Below the pieces are notes generated by a model that searched no databases, was not told where the DNA came from, and worked only from the letters and a program-made list of their open reading frames with translations. Shown here one piece after another: positions 9,595 to 20,456 of a DNA stretch of 64,000 bases. Both the position numbers and the translations under genes were made by a program. How positions within the stretch are numbered: position 1 is the first letter of the stretch; every line of letters begins with the position of its first letter. Source of the stretch: Diploptera punctata (lineage: Eukaryota > Arthropoda > Insecta > Blattodea > Blaberidae); contig JASPKZ010007303.1 in NCBI GenBank assembly GCA_030220185.1, positions 1,240,001-1,304,000 of the forward strand, read 5' to 3'.

Positions 9595-10035
9595 GAGTTT
9601 TCTCTGATTATAAAAAAAATACAAGGGTGCTTTCAACCACTACACGCCGAAACCTTCCTTAACATTTCCTTCAGAGAAGCGGTGTGATGTACCAATGCCG
9701 TGTTCAAAAAATATCCGCCGATTTTAACTGCAAGGCACTAAATCCAGCGCCAAATCTCTCATTAAAACTATGAGGAAATAACACAACAATCGAATTGGTA
9801 GATTGGATAACTCTCACTACCTGCCTTCCGCGCCGCGTCTCGCTCTACACCCTTCACTTACTCAAGCAAGGAGTCCATCTGCTCCATACAGTGGGTTGCC
9901 ATTGCTGAATTCTGGCTTCGATTTCTGTACCTCGTAGTTAAAAACGGCATATATTTTTGAAGAAGGCGTGGTATATCGCAACGTTTCTCTGAGAGAAATT
10001 TCAAGATAGGTTTCAGCATGCAATAGTTGACAGTT
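9595..10035. other. Gap, nothing recognised
   Basis: No coding or repeat match could be supported. Confidence 0.35.
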
Positions 10036-10039
10036 CCCT

Positions 10040-10215
10040 TGTAAGGAGTTCTGCCCTTAGCCTACCAGCCGACTGCTGGCCTCACATCTATATGTGTAAA
10101 TAACAGAGGTGGACGATAATCTAGCCAGTATGGGGGTGGTATGTAGTCGATATGTTGGATTTTCTAGCCATTATAGCTGGTTTCCTCAACCTGGACTTAT
10201 TGTAGCTACACAAAT
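10040..10215 (-). repeat. SINE family 2, 3' part only
   Basis: CCAGCCGACTGCTGGCC, CAGAGGTGGACGAT, CCATTATAGCTGG and TATTGTAGCTAC match the body of the copy at 5708-6056. The tRNA-like head is absent. Confidence 0.65.
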
Positions 10216-10389
10216 TAGTATACTTTGTATTATACTATTCGATTAAGATTTGAAAGAGGTTTCAGTAATCATGTAACTATCAATTTTCTATACTTTCAAC
10301 TTTATTCACGAGCATGTTCCATCACAAAATTGCAATACTACATACAAATGTTTTTCAAAATATACTATTTTAAATCTTATTTTTCAATA

Positions 10390-10470
10390 TCCATCCATCC
10401 ATAGTAATTCTGCCCGAAGGCAGGTCTTTCACTGCAATCATAGCATTTTCATGCTATGCTTGCAGCTTTC
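10390..10470 (-). repeat. SINE family 1A, 3' end fragment
   Basis: ATCCATAGTAATTCTGCCC, GCAGGTCTTTCACTGCAATC and GCTATGCTTGCAGCTT are the inverse of the 3' end of the full copy at 13660-13732. Confidence 0.7.
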
Positions 10471-10493
10471 TAAAAATTAGCGACGATCACGAT

Positions 10494-11167
10494 ATGCGAA
10501 TATGTCCAATGTGCGGGAACTTTGAAGATGAGATACATATATTAGGAAAGTGTAATGATTTAGAATATTGGAGACGTCAGTTATTACCGGAAAGATTTCT
10601 AAATTCAAATCGGGTAAGATTGGCATGCTACGAGTTATTGGTAAATCCAGAAAATTGGATAAACCTTGGTAAATTTCTGGACAAAACGCGAAAAATAAGG
10701 ACAACACTCATTCATGAATAAATACATGTTATCAAAATGCAATACCATTAATTATTAACAATTATATATAAATTAATTAGTGTATAATGCTATTGTGTTA
10801 TTATTTAATTGTAATATTAATGTGTTTTCTTTATGTAATTGTATGTTAATGTTTTTTTAGTGTATAATGTTATTGTGTTATTACTTAATTGTAATATTAT
10901 TGTGTTTTCTTTATGTAATTGTAATGTTAATGTTTTTAGTGTATAATGTTATTGTGTTATTATTTAATTGTAATATTATTATTGTGTTTTCTTTATGTAA
11001 TTGTAATGTTATTGCTGTTTTTGTTTATTTTTCTTTACACTAGTACCAATTATTACTTTATTGTAACGGACTGTCAACAGCACGTACGGCTTACTGCCCG
11101 TGCGACCCATATTTGTAAATAATATTGTAAATATCTTACTTTTTGTCTAATAAAGTCCTACTACTAC
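10494..11167 (+). pseudogene. LINE 3' end with zinc-knuckle C-terminus and 3' UTR
   Basis: A 75-residue frame (10494-10721) reads MRICPMCGNFEDEIHILGKC, then LACYELLVNPENW and LGKFLDKTRKIRTTLI. The CPMC..EDEIH....C pattern fits the zinc-knuckle end of non-LTR proteins that follows the reverse transcriptase/RNase H part. Downstream lies a long AT-rich 3' UTR with a tandem repeat (10780-11030), CCCGTGCGACCCATATTTG, AATAAAGTCC and a CTA-repeat tail at 11157-11168. The upstream protein is missing. Confidence 0.6.
10780..11030. repeat. Tandem repeat of about 80 bp inside a LINE 3' UTR
   Basis: Three successive units share TAGTGTATAATGTTATTGTG, TTTAATTGTAATATTA and TTTTCTTTATGTAATTG blocks, with small length differences. 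Confidence 0.8.
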
Positions 11168-11402
11168 TAGGGAATTGTAGGTGTGGTAGCTTCCCGTTGC
11201 TTTCCACACGGGTGAAGGATGGTGATGATGATGATGGCCATATGATTTCGGGGACCGTTTGGGCCTAAACGTTTTCCTGACATTTGTCTTACAGGCGAGG
11301 AAAAATCCCGATAAAAACCTCACCCAGAAAAACTGCCCCGACCGGGGATCGAACCGGGGCCCGTTGCGTGACAAGACAGAACGCTACCTCGAGACCACAG
11401 CG
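11168..11402 (-). repeat. SINE family 1A, head and body
   Basis: On the minus strand it shows the B box (GGTTCGATCCCCGGTCGGGG), GGGTGAGGTTTTTATCGGG, the AAATCATATGGCC block and a short ATC run before GGGAATTGTAGG-type sequence. It sits directly against the CTA tail of the LINE to its left. Confidence 0.75.
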
Positions 11403-11954
11403 TGGACGTTTTCAATATATACACGATTAAATATTGTTCTGCAAAAAGAGTAATCCCATTGCACTAAATGATTTATTGTAGATCATGAAATTAAATGAAA
11501 GTTTAAATATAATAATTTTCTTCCTTGAGTCAATTTCCCTAAAATTAGTCAATGTATAGTTCGAGAAGGGCTATAGCAATCAAGAATAGTTTGGCTTGTA
11601 TGTGGTTCATAACATGAAAATGCTATGATTGCATTGAAGGACCTGTCCTAGACAGAACACTATAGAATACCAAATATGTGGTTAATGAAAATAAGTCGAC
11701 TTACGTGATAGATCCAAAATTTTGTTCTACAAATAATAAGATTATTTAACGAAATAAAGATTAGGATGCACTATTTCAAATTCTACGTGAACATTTATTT
11801 TACCCTTTTCTATTCATAAAATTATACTATTTATATTAATAGAAATTATAAAATACATACTTTTTTATTCAATCAATAAATAGTTTTGATAATGATACCC
11901 TAGCTATCGAACCGCGTTGACTATTTTAATATTTAAGTTTGGCGTTTTAAGTTT
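11403..11954. other. Mostly unassigned gap with a short SINE 1A tail
   Basis: ATGCTATGATTGCATTGAAGG and CTGTCCTAGACAGAACACTA (about 11610-11665) match the 3' end of SINE 1A on the plus strand. Nothing else is recognised. Confidence 0.4.
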
Positions 11955-11959
11955 TATTG

Positions 11960-12880
11960 ATAACTAGCTAATACCCGGCGTGCGCTGCTACGCGTAATTA
12001 CATAAAAATAAATGTGCTTTTATGTTCAGTTGAATAAGTAAAAGGAAAAAAATAATTATATTTATATTTTTTAGATACCCCGTGCTGATTACCCGGCGTT
12101 GCCCGGGAATCTACTTATCCCATTCTTTTTGACACAAATGAACTGAAATACGAAAATTAATGTGTTTTATGTTTAGTTAAATAAGTGATAGGAAAAATTT
12201 ATTATCGTAATTATTTTTAGATAGTTTACCCGGCGTTGTACGGGAATCTACTCATCCCGATCTTCTTGGCAATAAATCAGTTGAAAGACAAAAATTAATG
12301 TATTTCTTATGATTAGTTGAATAAATAAACTGAAAAATAATTATTAATGTATATCATAATTATTTTAAGATTCACCGTGCTGATTACCCGGTGCTGCCCG
12401 GGAATCTACTTATCTCGATCTTCTTGGCATAAATGGGCTAAAAGACAACATTCGTTATTGTGAGTTATCCATGTGCTGCTATGCTGCACAGGAATCTACA
12501 TACTTGTCTTGATCTTTTTGGCATCAATGAAAGACAAAAATGGTTATTGTGAGTTATCCGTAAGAGATAAACGTATGCTATCGCGGACTTTTTTGTAGAG
12601 CTTTTGAGATTTTCAATTCTATGTACATTCATTTTATGTATTTGTTGTGATTTAGGCAGCGTAAGTCATTTAAGCGCCCATAGAGCTACTTTTTTCATAT
12701 TTTCTACTACAAATGGTAATTTTTAGGGGTGTAGAAGTGAGTATCACAACCCTCTTATAGCCTATGTTCATCCCGGGAATCTCCTGAACATTTTGCAAAA
12801 AGCCCCATCACAATCGGATCAGTGGTATGGCCGCGCATGGAGTACGAACAAATAAACATTCATTTATATATATTAGACGT
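11960..12880 (+). repeat. Family C element with tandem units, near complete
   Basis: It starts at CTAGCTAATACCCGGCGTGC and GCTGCTACGC and carries three main units with GATTACCCGGCGTTGCCCGG at about 12090, 12230 and 12390, plus a shorter one. It then has GAGTTATCCGTAAGAGATAA and GATTTAGGCAGCGTAAGTC, ending AAACATTCATTTATATATA at about 12850-12870. There is no coding capacity. The same start, middle and end recur at 59785-61150. Confidence 0.6.
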
Positions 12881-12957
12881 ATATAATACATGAAAAATAC
12901 ATCTGAAGGATATCATTAAATTTTATGCTACGTAATATATTATTTAAATATATACAT

Positions 12958-13160
12958 TTCAGTCCACCGCTGTGGTCTCGGGGTAGCGTGCTGCCTTGTC
13001 ACGCAGCGGGCCCGGATTCGATCCCCGGTCGGGACAGTTTTTCTGGGTGAGGTTTATATCGGGGTTTTTCCTCACCTGTAAGACAAATGCCAAGAAAACT
13101 TTAAGGCACAAACGGTCCCCGAAATCATATGGCCATATCAATCATCATCATTCATATTCA
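12958..13160 (+). repeat. SINE family 1A, head and partial body
   Basis: The head reads GTGGTCTCGGGGTAGCGTGC (A box) and GGATTCGATCCCCGGTCGGG (B box), followed by TTTTTCTGGGTGAGG and AAATCATATGGCCATATC. It is truncated before the 3' end seen in the next copy. Confidence 0.8.
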
Positions 13161-13368
13161 TCTTAGATCATAATTCAAATCTGTACGTGAAAGGTCCTAC
13201 AAATTTTTCCAGAGGTCTCTTGTTACAGGCTTGAAGTTATTTTAAGTGCTATAGACCTAAGAATCTAAACCCAGGACTTTATTTACCTTATGAAGGAAGC
13301 TGTATCAGGTTTTTTACGCCCTTAAACATTCATCTAGCGACTGGGTTTGAACCCTCTATCCTAGGAAC

Positions 13369-13559
13369 ATGTCCACAGCTGTGGTCTCGAGGTAGCGTGC
13401 TGCCTTGTCACGCAGCGGGCCCGGGTTCTATCCCTGGTCGGGGCAGTTTTTCTGGGTGAGGTTTTTATCGGGGGTTTTCCTCACCTGTAAGACAAATGTC
13501 AGGAAAACTGTAAGGCCCAAACGGTCCCCGAAATCATATGGCCATCATCATCATCCTTA

Positions 13560-13607
<48 letters not shown>

Positions 13608-13732
13608 TCACCGGTCTGGAAAGAAACGGAATGCTACCACACCTACAATTCCCTAGTAAAGCTGCAAGCATAGCATGCAAATGCTATGATTGCAGTGAAG
13701 GACCTGCCTCCGGGCAGAATTACTATGGATGG
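13369..13732 (+). repeat. SINE family 1A, full length with TSD
   Basis: It has a tRNA-like head with A box (GTGGTCTCGAGGTAGCGTGC) and B box (GGTTCTATCCCTGG, one change), the body, an expanded ATC tract (13557-13606) and the 3' end GGGCAGAATTACTATGGATG. The 11-bp duplication ATCCTAGGAAC lies at 13358-13368 and 13733-13743 and defines the ends. Confidence 0.85.
13557..13606. repeat. ATC trinucleotide microsatellite inside a SINE
   Basis: About 15 ATC units expand a short CAT-rich site present in all family 1A copies. It produces spurious poly-Ile, poly-Ser and poly-His frames. Confidence 0.9.
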
Positions 13733-13749
13733 ATCCTAGGAACCAGTGA

Positions 13750-14104
13750 TGAGCACGGTGAACACTGGGACAGACAAATGGCTGGATTTATCAACCGAAA
13801 TCTAAACCACGTCCCCAGTTTTCCTTTTTTTTTTGTTTTGTTTCCGTAACAAGTTTAAAAATGACTGAAAATTCACAGAAATTGTTATGAAACCATAGAC
13901 ATGATTCAGACATTCGTTTTTGTAATTAATAGCCGTAGATATTCAGGTTTTTATGGTTGTTATGGAAATAATAAAAATCGGAAAATCGCGGTCACGATTT
14001 AGATTTCGATAGAGAAATCCATCCAATGAGTTTTATGTTTAATATTCTGTAATTAAGTAATTAATTTTGAGATAGTTAATCGGTTTGACATAATGTTATA
14101 AAGT
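13750..14104. other. Gap, nothing recognised
   Basis: AT-rich sequence without a supported gene or repeat. Confidence 0.35.
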
Positions 14105-14760
14105 TTGTCAGAATATTTAACTCATGCCCCATATGGCAGTCAATGACCAATCACATATCAATGAATTTTGATTTACAACCAATCACAGTCTTTTTCACCT
14201 CGATTTTATCACTTTCATTTTATCGCTTTCATTTTATCAAGTGGCTCCCAGATTGTATATATAGTGCACGAATGTAACCAGATTCTACTTGCGAGATATA
14301 ATAGAAAAACATTCGTAGCAATTGATTATACCATAAAAAAGAAACCATTGTTTACACTTTCTTAAACGTATAATTTCCCAGGAATTAACGCTGAAGAAAA
14401 TATAATTAACATATGTACATCATAGGACATCAGAATTTAATTAATAACCTGTAATGATGTGTTTAATTTTTTCTCCACTAGGGTGCATTCTTACAATATT
14501 GCGATTCTATTTGGCAATAAATATGATCTGGTTGCAGTGATGAATAAATGAAACTTGTTTTCAAATATCGCCGTTTACATTAAATATATACATATTTTAA
14601 AATAACTATATTTAAATAATGATTTGTGAGTAAACAGCTTAATTTTATTCGTTGAATAGTCCTAACAAATGCCACTCTTGATTTCCTAAATTCTCTCATT
14701 TCGTGAGTCGTGAATTTATCGATAATTTAGAAATCACTCGTGGCGTTACTTATGATATAA
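14105..14760 (+). repeat. Repeat R, copy 2 (most complete uninterrupted copy)
   Basis: The order is CTCATGCCCC, two CCAATCA boxes (about 14147 and 14179), a TATATATAG motif (about 14256-14264) followed by TGCACGAATGTAACC, then AATATTGCGATTCTATTTGG, TTTTCAAATATCGCCG, TTATTCGTTGAATAGTCC and the terminal hairpin ending CACTCGTGGCGTTACTTATG. The CCAAT/TATA order resembles a Pol II promoter. No long frame is present. Confidence 0.65.
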
Positions 14761-15200
14761 TTTCGATAACTTTAATAAAAGTGCTGAAGTTGTAACTAAG
14801 GCGCATTGAACTATAGGATGTAATATGCCTGTTTCTTCTTTAATATATTTTTTCTCTCTCTTCTAGGATTTCATATCTCTTATACATCCAGTTTAATAAT
14901 ACACTTCTATGTAAAGCAGATTATAAATAAGCGTTCTTTTCAATTTTGCTTAATATTAATATTTTTTAATTCTAGGAAACTCTTTTACCTTGTGGTTTCA
15001 AACGATTTTTTTCCCTTATTCTTTGGTAGGTAGAGGATATGAGGCGAATTCTGCAGACTTAAGAATAAATTATATAATTTTGTGGATAGTGCTCCGTCTT
15101 AGTGACAGACGTAAATTTCACTCTCTTTCACATCTTTTCAAGCTTCTGAATTCCTACACTCCTAGCTTCTTGGCTACCAGATTTAAGAAGTTATCTTCTT
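14761..15200. other. Gap, nothing firmly recognised
   Basis: A 93-residue plus-strand frame (14990-15271) runs into the antisense of the adjacent LINE and is not credible as a gene. Confidence 0.35.
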
Positions 15201-15850
15201 ACCACATTATTGACACAAGGTTACAAGATAACTGTTCTTTTTACATCTGGTTTCCTATGAAGATCATGTAGCTCACTGTTATGTAGTCTTCCCCGTTCGC
15301 CTGTCTGATCATCTCTCTTTCGTCCAAATATTTTCCTAAAAACTTTATTCTCTAATACTCGTATTCTTTTCACCTCTCTTAAAGTAATAGTCCATGTTTC
15401 GCGTCCATATAATACGTATATAACTGTTAAAATAACAGTTTTATATATTTATTGTCTTTGGCTCTCACGACTGGAGTTGCTATGATGATCTTGAAGAAGA
15501 TTTTCGGCCTGTAAGGCCGTGGTCTTGAGGCTTGAAGTTCCCCGATGTTTCGCCAGAGACTGCGTCTGGCGAAACTTCGGGGAATTTCAAGGCTCAAGAC
15601 CACGACCTACAGCCCGGAAATCTTCTTCAAGATCATCATAGTTTTATATATGTTGAGTTTAACGTTTTTTGAAAGGAGTTGAGACAAGAGTTCCTGTAAT
15701 ACACAATAGCACGCATATCCAGAATTAAGCTTACGTTTAATTTCTTTGTGCATCTCATTCCTGTCTGTAATGATTGTTCCTAGGTATTTGAATTCAGTCA
15801 CTTCTTCAAAATTTCCCTCATTTAATTCTTCCCCTATAAATATAAATAAA
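15200..15850 (-). pseudogene. RTE-like LINE C-terminal fragment, split by a palindrome
   Basis: The minus-strand pieces read EEVTEFKYLGTIITDRNEMH, KLNSGYACYC and LQELLSQLLSKNVKLNIYKT (15607-15801), then beyond the insertion the decayed equivalents of YGCETWTLT, ENKVLRKIFG and EWRRLHNSEL (about 15270-15436). It is interrupted at 15448-15639. No palm motif remains. Confidence 0.75.
15448..15639. mobile_element. Palindromic Penelope-like insertion with TSD
   Basis: The arms pair CTATGATGATCTTGAAGAAGA with its inverse, and GGTCTTGAGGCTTGAAGTTC with GAATTTCAAGGCTCAAGACC, around GCCAGAGACTGCGTCTGGC. The duplicated target AGTTTTATATAT lies at 15436-15447 and 15640-15651 within the LINE. CTGGCGAAAC in the centre echoes the GAAAC of the hammerhead-like cores elsewhere, but a full core is not evident. 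Confidence 0.65.
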
Positions 15851-16475
15851 TTATAAAATAGTTGTCATTCAAAATATTCATTTCAACCAACAGGGAAACA
15901 AACTTTATATACACTCTATCTTTCGTCCGATAATTTTGATGAAAATAGTGCATATTTCAACGAAGTAAAACATCGGCGCAGACAACTAATGATTTAATTA
16001 ATAATGAATGGATTTTAATCGCAATTTTTACGAGATTAAATTTCTCGCACAATTCCAATCAAACATAAATATTTTTAAAAATGTTTTACAAAATACACCT
16101 GACAGGCGTATCAACCCAAGATTGATTAATTATTTGCGCCTGATAGCTATCCTATTACTACAAAGTAAATGTTTTATGTTATGAAACATTTTAAAAAATA
16201 TTCTTGTTTGATTGGAATTGTGCGATGTTTGATAATTTAATATAACGCATTTTTAGGCCTAAAATAACCTAAAAGCTAACCTAACTCAATTTAAGTATTA
16301 TAACACGTAAAATAATGAAATAGAATGGCATGTAATGCAACGTCCGAAAATAGGTAGTGTAAATAATAAGTTCTGAAGCATATGTTGACTTGCATTCGAA
16401 CAAAGATATAAAAATGGCTGGAAAAACAGTATGGATGCTATACCAAGTGGTACATGCAGTTCAATATTCAATTTA
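15851..16475. other. AT-rich gap, nothing recognised
   Basis: No supported gene or repeat. Confidence 0.35.
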
Positions 16476-16477
16476 AA

Positions 16478-16636
16478 TCTAATCGTAAAATAATTAGATA
16501 ACGTTTAAAATAGGTTTTAAGTGGTAGTTAGTGTTAAAAAAAATTAATCCATGAAAGTAATATGAGATTAGAATGTATATAAGGTGTTTTAAAATGTGCG
16601 ACATTTTTGGGAACTTGAGTCCATATTTTACTTTAC
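16478..16636. repeat. Left member of a 160-bp direct duplication
   Basis: It shares CGTAAAATAATTAGATAACG-type sequence, AAATAGGTTTTAAGTGGTAG, TTAATCCATGAAA and TGTGCGACA with 17312-17470, at roughly 90 percent identity by eye. A LINE lies between the two copies. Confidence 0.8.
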
Positions 16637-17165
16637 TTACTTTTACTTACTTACTCACTGGCACTATCGAAACCGTAGGTTCATGGCCGCGCGGACATAA
16701 GCTCTCCATACATCCCTATCCTGAGCTAATGCTTTCCAATCATTCCCTGTATAATCTACTTCCCTCAAATCATAGTTAATGTTATTTTCCCACCTCATTC
16801 TTGGTCTATCAACTGGGCGTTTTCTCTCTGGCTTTCCTACAAGAAATTTCCATGCAAGCCTTTCATTCCCCATACGTGAAACATGTCCTGCCCATCGCAG
16901 TCTACGAGACTTAACTGTTCTTATTATATCTGGCTTCCTATAAAGATCATTGTAGTTCATTGTTATGTAGTCTTCTCCATTCACCTGTTTGTTCGTCTCT
17001 CCTTGGTTCAAACATTTTCCTAAGTACTTTATTCTCAAATAATTGTAATCTCCTTTCCTCCGTTAAAGTAAGAGTCCATGTTTCGCACCCATATAATATA
17101 ACTGGTAGAATAATAGTTTTATATATTTTCATGTTTACGTTTTTTTGAAAGGAATTGGGACGACA
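16637..17165 (-). pseudogene. RTE-like LINE 3' fragment
   Basis: The minus strand encodes VNMKIYKTIILPVILYGCET, TLTEERRLQLFENKVLRK, then after a frameshift PDIIRTVKSRRLRWAGHVSR, GKPERKRPVDRPRMRWENN and DLREVDYTGNDWKALAQDR. It is 5'-truncated and frameshifted. The 3' tail is a short TAAG-type repeat (complement at 16632-16655), typical of RTE-clade elements. Confidence 0.8.
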
Positions 17166-17311
17166 AGAGTCTCTGACTTGTATCGTAATATTGTGAATAA
17201 TGCTGATGTGGGATTTCCCACCAGACACTTGCAACGCAACTAATGACGCGCCAGCATTTTAAATGAAGGGGACGGCTGGCTTACTGCTTTGCTCCGAAGA
17301 CATCTGGAATA
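17166..17311. other. Unassigned segment between LINE and duplication
   Basis: It is more GC-rich than its flanks and unrecognised. Confidence 0.3.
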
Positions 17312-17470
17312 TAGTATAATCGTAAAGTAATTATATAACGTGTAAAATAGGTTTTAAGTGGTAGTTAGTGTTAAAAAAATTAATCCATGAAAATATGAGA
17401 TTAGAATGTATATCAGTTGTTTTAATATGTGCGACACTTTTGGAAACTTAAACCCATATTTTACTTTATA
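17312..17470. repeat. Right member of the 160-bp direct duplication
   Basis: Partner of 16478-16636; both end in CATATTTTACTTTA. Confidence 0.8.
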
Positions 17471-18035
17471 AAATTAAAATATAGCGATAAGTATAATTAA
17501 AAAAAATATAAATTTAGTGTAAAACTGTTTATCATCACTGACTCTTATGTCCAGAATTATGTTGGGTCTCCGAAAAATTGAGTAAGTTATACACAAAATC
17601 TAGTTCGCTACTGAACAATTAGAGTTTTATGTGTAGGCCTAATTAGAGTTTTTTTTTCAGAGATTCTTTTAAATCTCAGAAAAGTAAGAATATTAGTTTC
17701 GTATTATGAATATTTAAAACTAAAATAATAATATTAAATTCTCGAGGAAAAATGATCTTTGTCTTTTAACACAATCTAAACATTCTCAATTTCAGTAGAG
17801 ATATTGGAGATTTTGCACAAAGATGACTTTGATGGCGTCTTCCTATGAAACTTGAGAATATTGACACTTTACTCTGTCTTTAAACACCTTCCTTTCTTAT
17901 GTCACACAACTGAACATATCAAGTTTCTTTTCCTGGTAATATTCTTTACCCTCCAATTTAAATTTATATTAAAACTTTGAGAATTTTAAATCACGTGTAT
18001 GACAAACTTCAGAAAGGTTACTGTGAATATATAAT
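17471..18035. other. AT-rich gap, nothing recognised
   Basis: No supported gene or repeat. Confidence 0.35.
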
Positions 18036-18038
18036 ATA

Positions 18039-18339
18039 AAGTAAAGTGATCCCACGACAGACCTCAGGAGGCCCTCGGGGTAGTAGAAGGTTAAGGCTCC
18101 CACTCTTTCTGGACAATCGGCACTTGATGTCAGCCGGGTTGTCAGTCCTACGCGAGGGCCGCCTTTACCCCCAGAACAAGCGTCTGGTACTCATTTCCGT
18201 TAGAGGCTGAGTCGACTCCAGGACCATAGTGCCGCTAGAAGGTTTGGGTCAGTTTAAAAACCCTGACCCCACCGGGACTCGAACCCTCGACCTTCCGGCT
18301 TGTAGCGCAGTGCCGTATCCACTATACTACGGCCTGCCC
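18039..18339 (-). repeat. SINE family 3, complete with TSD
   Basis: The minus-strand head is GCCGTAGTATAGTGGATACGG (A box region) and GAGGGTTCGAGTCCCGG (B box). The body includes GGGTCAGGGTTTTTAAACTG and CAGACGCTTGTTCTGGGGG. The flanks GAATATATAATATA (18025-18038) and GAATATTTAATATA (18340-18353) differ at one base and look like an old TSD. A sister copy is at 50445-50742. Confidence 0.8.
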
Positions 18340-18379
18340 GAATATTTAATATAATTTTTATAAACATATGGAACAACTA

Positions 18380-19035
18380 CTCTAAATATATGGTCATCCA
18401 TAGAAACACATTATGCAATGAAAATGGACAGATAATGGCAAATAAGGGAGATTTTAAAGAAGTGGCTGAATTCAAATACCTAGAAACAATGATTACAAAT
18501 AGGAATTATATGCATAAAGAAATTAAACATAAGGCTCAATTCGGAAATGCATGTTATTATGCATTACAGGGACACTTGTCCCAAATTCTCTCAAAAAAGG
18601 TAAACTGAAAATATATAAAACTATTATCCTTCCACTTATACGGATGCGAAACACGGACTTTTACTTTAAGGGAGAAGAAACGATTTCGAGTATATGATAA
18701 TAAAATTGTTAGGGAAATTTTTAGACCAAAGAGAGGTGAACAGGCGAACGGACAAGACTGCACAAAGTGAGCTATATGGTCTTTATAGGAAAACATATAA
18801 TAAGAACTATTAAGTCTCGTGTACTGCAGTGGGCTGGACATGAGGCACGAAAGGGGAATGAAAGAAAGGCATGACAACTTTTTTTTATGAAAACCAGAGG
18901 AAAAACGACCAGTTGGTATATCAATAATGGGATGGGATTAACCATTATTTGACGGAAGTAGATTATACAGAGGATGATTGGAAAATATTAGCTCAGATAG
19001 GGCCAGTATGTTAATTATGGTACAACAGCTTCGAA
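18380..19035 (+). pseudogene. RTE-like LINE fragment, heavily decayed
   Basis: The frame shows VIHRNTLCNENGQIMAN, FKEVAEFKYLETMITNRNY, FGNACYYALQGHLSQILSK and then shifted remains of YGCETRTFTL, GQDCTK, HEARKGNERKA and EVDYTEDDW. It lacks the palm DD motif and everything before it. Confidence 0.75.
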
Positions 19036-19093
19036 CTGCCATGAACTGAAGTGGTTGCTCTGGCAGACGACAGTACAAAGAGTCGAACGATTA

Positions 19094-19312
19094 CACTGGC
19101 CAACATGATTTTTGTCTCACGAGTACCAATAGTTGTATTAATGCAGTTTTTTTATTGTGTTTTCAAATATGTATTCGGAATGTCTCCATCACTCTGTTTT
19201 TTATTTCATTTTCAATTAATGGATTTAAATAATTATTTTTTTAATAAACATTAAAAGACTGCATTAAGCACAACTATTGGTACTCATGAGACAAAAATGA
19301 TGTTGACCAGTG
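19094..19312. mobile_element. 219-bp MITE with inverted ends
   Basis: The ends CACTGGCCAACAT and ATGTTGACCAGTG are inverted repeats that extend inward through TTTTTGTCTCA and GAGTACCAATAGTTGT. TA flanks both ends, as expected for Tc1/mariner-type insertion. There is no coding sequence. A partial relative in the other orientation is at 22180-22337. Confidence 0.8.
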
Positions 19313-19319
19313 TAATACA

Positions 19320-20200
19320 TCATCAGCATAAACTAAAAACTTATCAACACAGAAATGTTATAGCCTTCTTCAGCCTCTAAAGATTTGTTGGCATGTCCTA
19401 GTGCAAAATTCAATAGCAGAGGACATAATGCATCTCCTTGCTTTCTTATTTATTCCTTATACATATATAAAAGTTTTGATTCTCTAATTTATTTTGAAAA
19501 TTAAGTCGTATATACTAAGTTTAATTGCGTCAAGCAAACATTTTCCACCGCTAGAGGATTGAAAATATTCTCACTAATATTTTAGCTTTCAGATTAATCT
19601 CTATTCATAATGTTACGATTTGTTAATTAACGAACTGCATCTTACATTTCTTATCCAAATGTTAGATGTCGAATTACAATATACTAGGACATTCGATTTA
19701 GATTACATTTACATTACGAACTGTATGGTGCACTCCATCTGCAGCACCATTTCTAGATATCTCATTTATTCAATATAGAGCTTTCTGTATATCAACTATT
19801 GATTGAAATCGACTGCCATAGAAGTTCTTTGAACTTTGAGAATAAGTTATAGTCACAAGAGCTCCTGTCTGGTGAATTTGGTGGATGTTCGAATACTTCA
19901 CAATTCCACCTTCTAAACAAATTCTACTGAACATATTTTCAGGCGGTATTACTTGCTAAGTGTGAGAAACAGTGAATGTATTCACAAAATATTGTTATTT
20001 CGAGAATTTCAATGTTACAGATTTATACAGTAAAGACTACTCAACAATTTACTACAAGATTACAAGATTACAAATAAATCTAAATCTAAATCTAAAATCT
20101 AATGGTCACCACTAGGATAGTTGATTTACACAAGTGTTGCCATTACTTATAGAATGCCCTAGAATTTGAGAATATGCGAGAAAACTAATAATTTGTAATG
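19320..20200. other. Mostly unassigned gap
   Basis: 19320-19480 contains blocks resembling the antisense of LINE coding sequence (CATCAGCATAAACTAA, GTGCAAAATTCAATAGCAG, ATAATGCATCTCCTTG), a decayed minus-strand LINE palm region. The rest (19480-20200) is not recognised. Confidence 0.45.
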
Positions 20201-20204
20201 TTCA

Positions 20205-20456
20205 TTAGCATCATCTTCTTCAAGGATTGAACAATAAAATGTTGGTTCCGGTCTCATGCAGAAAACTGATCTCTCCATCGTGTTCTTGGCCGTCCCACAC
20301 ATCTGTACCCCTCAGGCTTATATGTAAATAATTGTTTTGTTATACGTTCTTGATCCATTATTTTAATGTGGTCGAACCAATTTTGTTTATATTCTTTAAT
20401 TCTGTCTGTTAAACTGAATATGTTAAGCCCATTCCTAATATCTTTGCTATATATTT
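20205..20456 (-). pseudogene. LINE C-terminal fragment
   Basis: The minus frame reads DIRNGLNIFSLTDRIKEYKQ, WFDHIKIMDQERI, QLFTYKPEGYRCVGRPRTRW and RDQF, the H-x-x-R-M..GRPRxRW end of this LINE type. It resembles 43036-43299. The 5' part is missing. Confidence 0.7.

Noticed and set aside
13405..13849. Poly-Ile, poly-Ser and poly-His frames
   Set aside because: They arise from an ATC tract inside a SINE.
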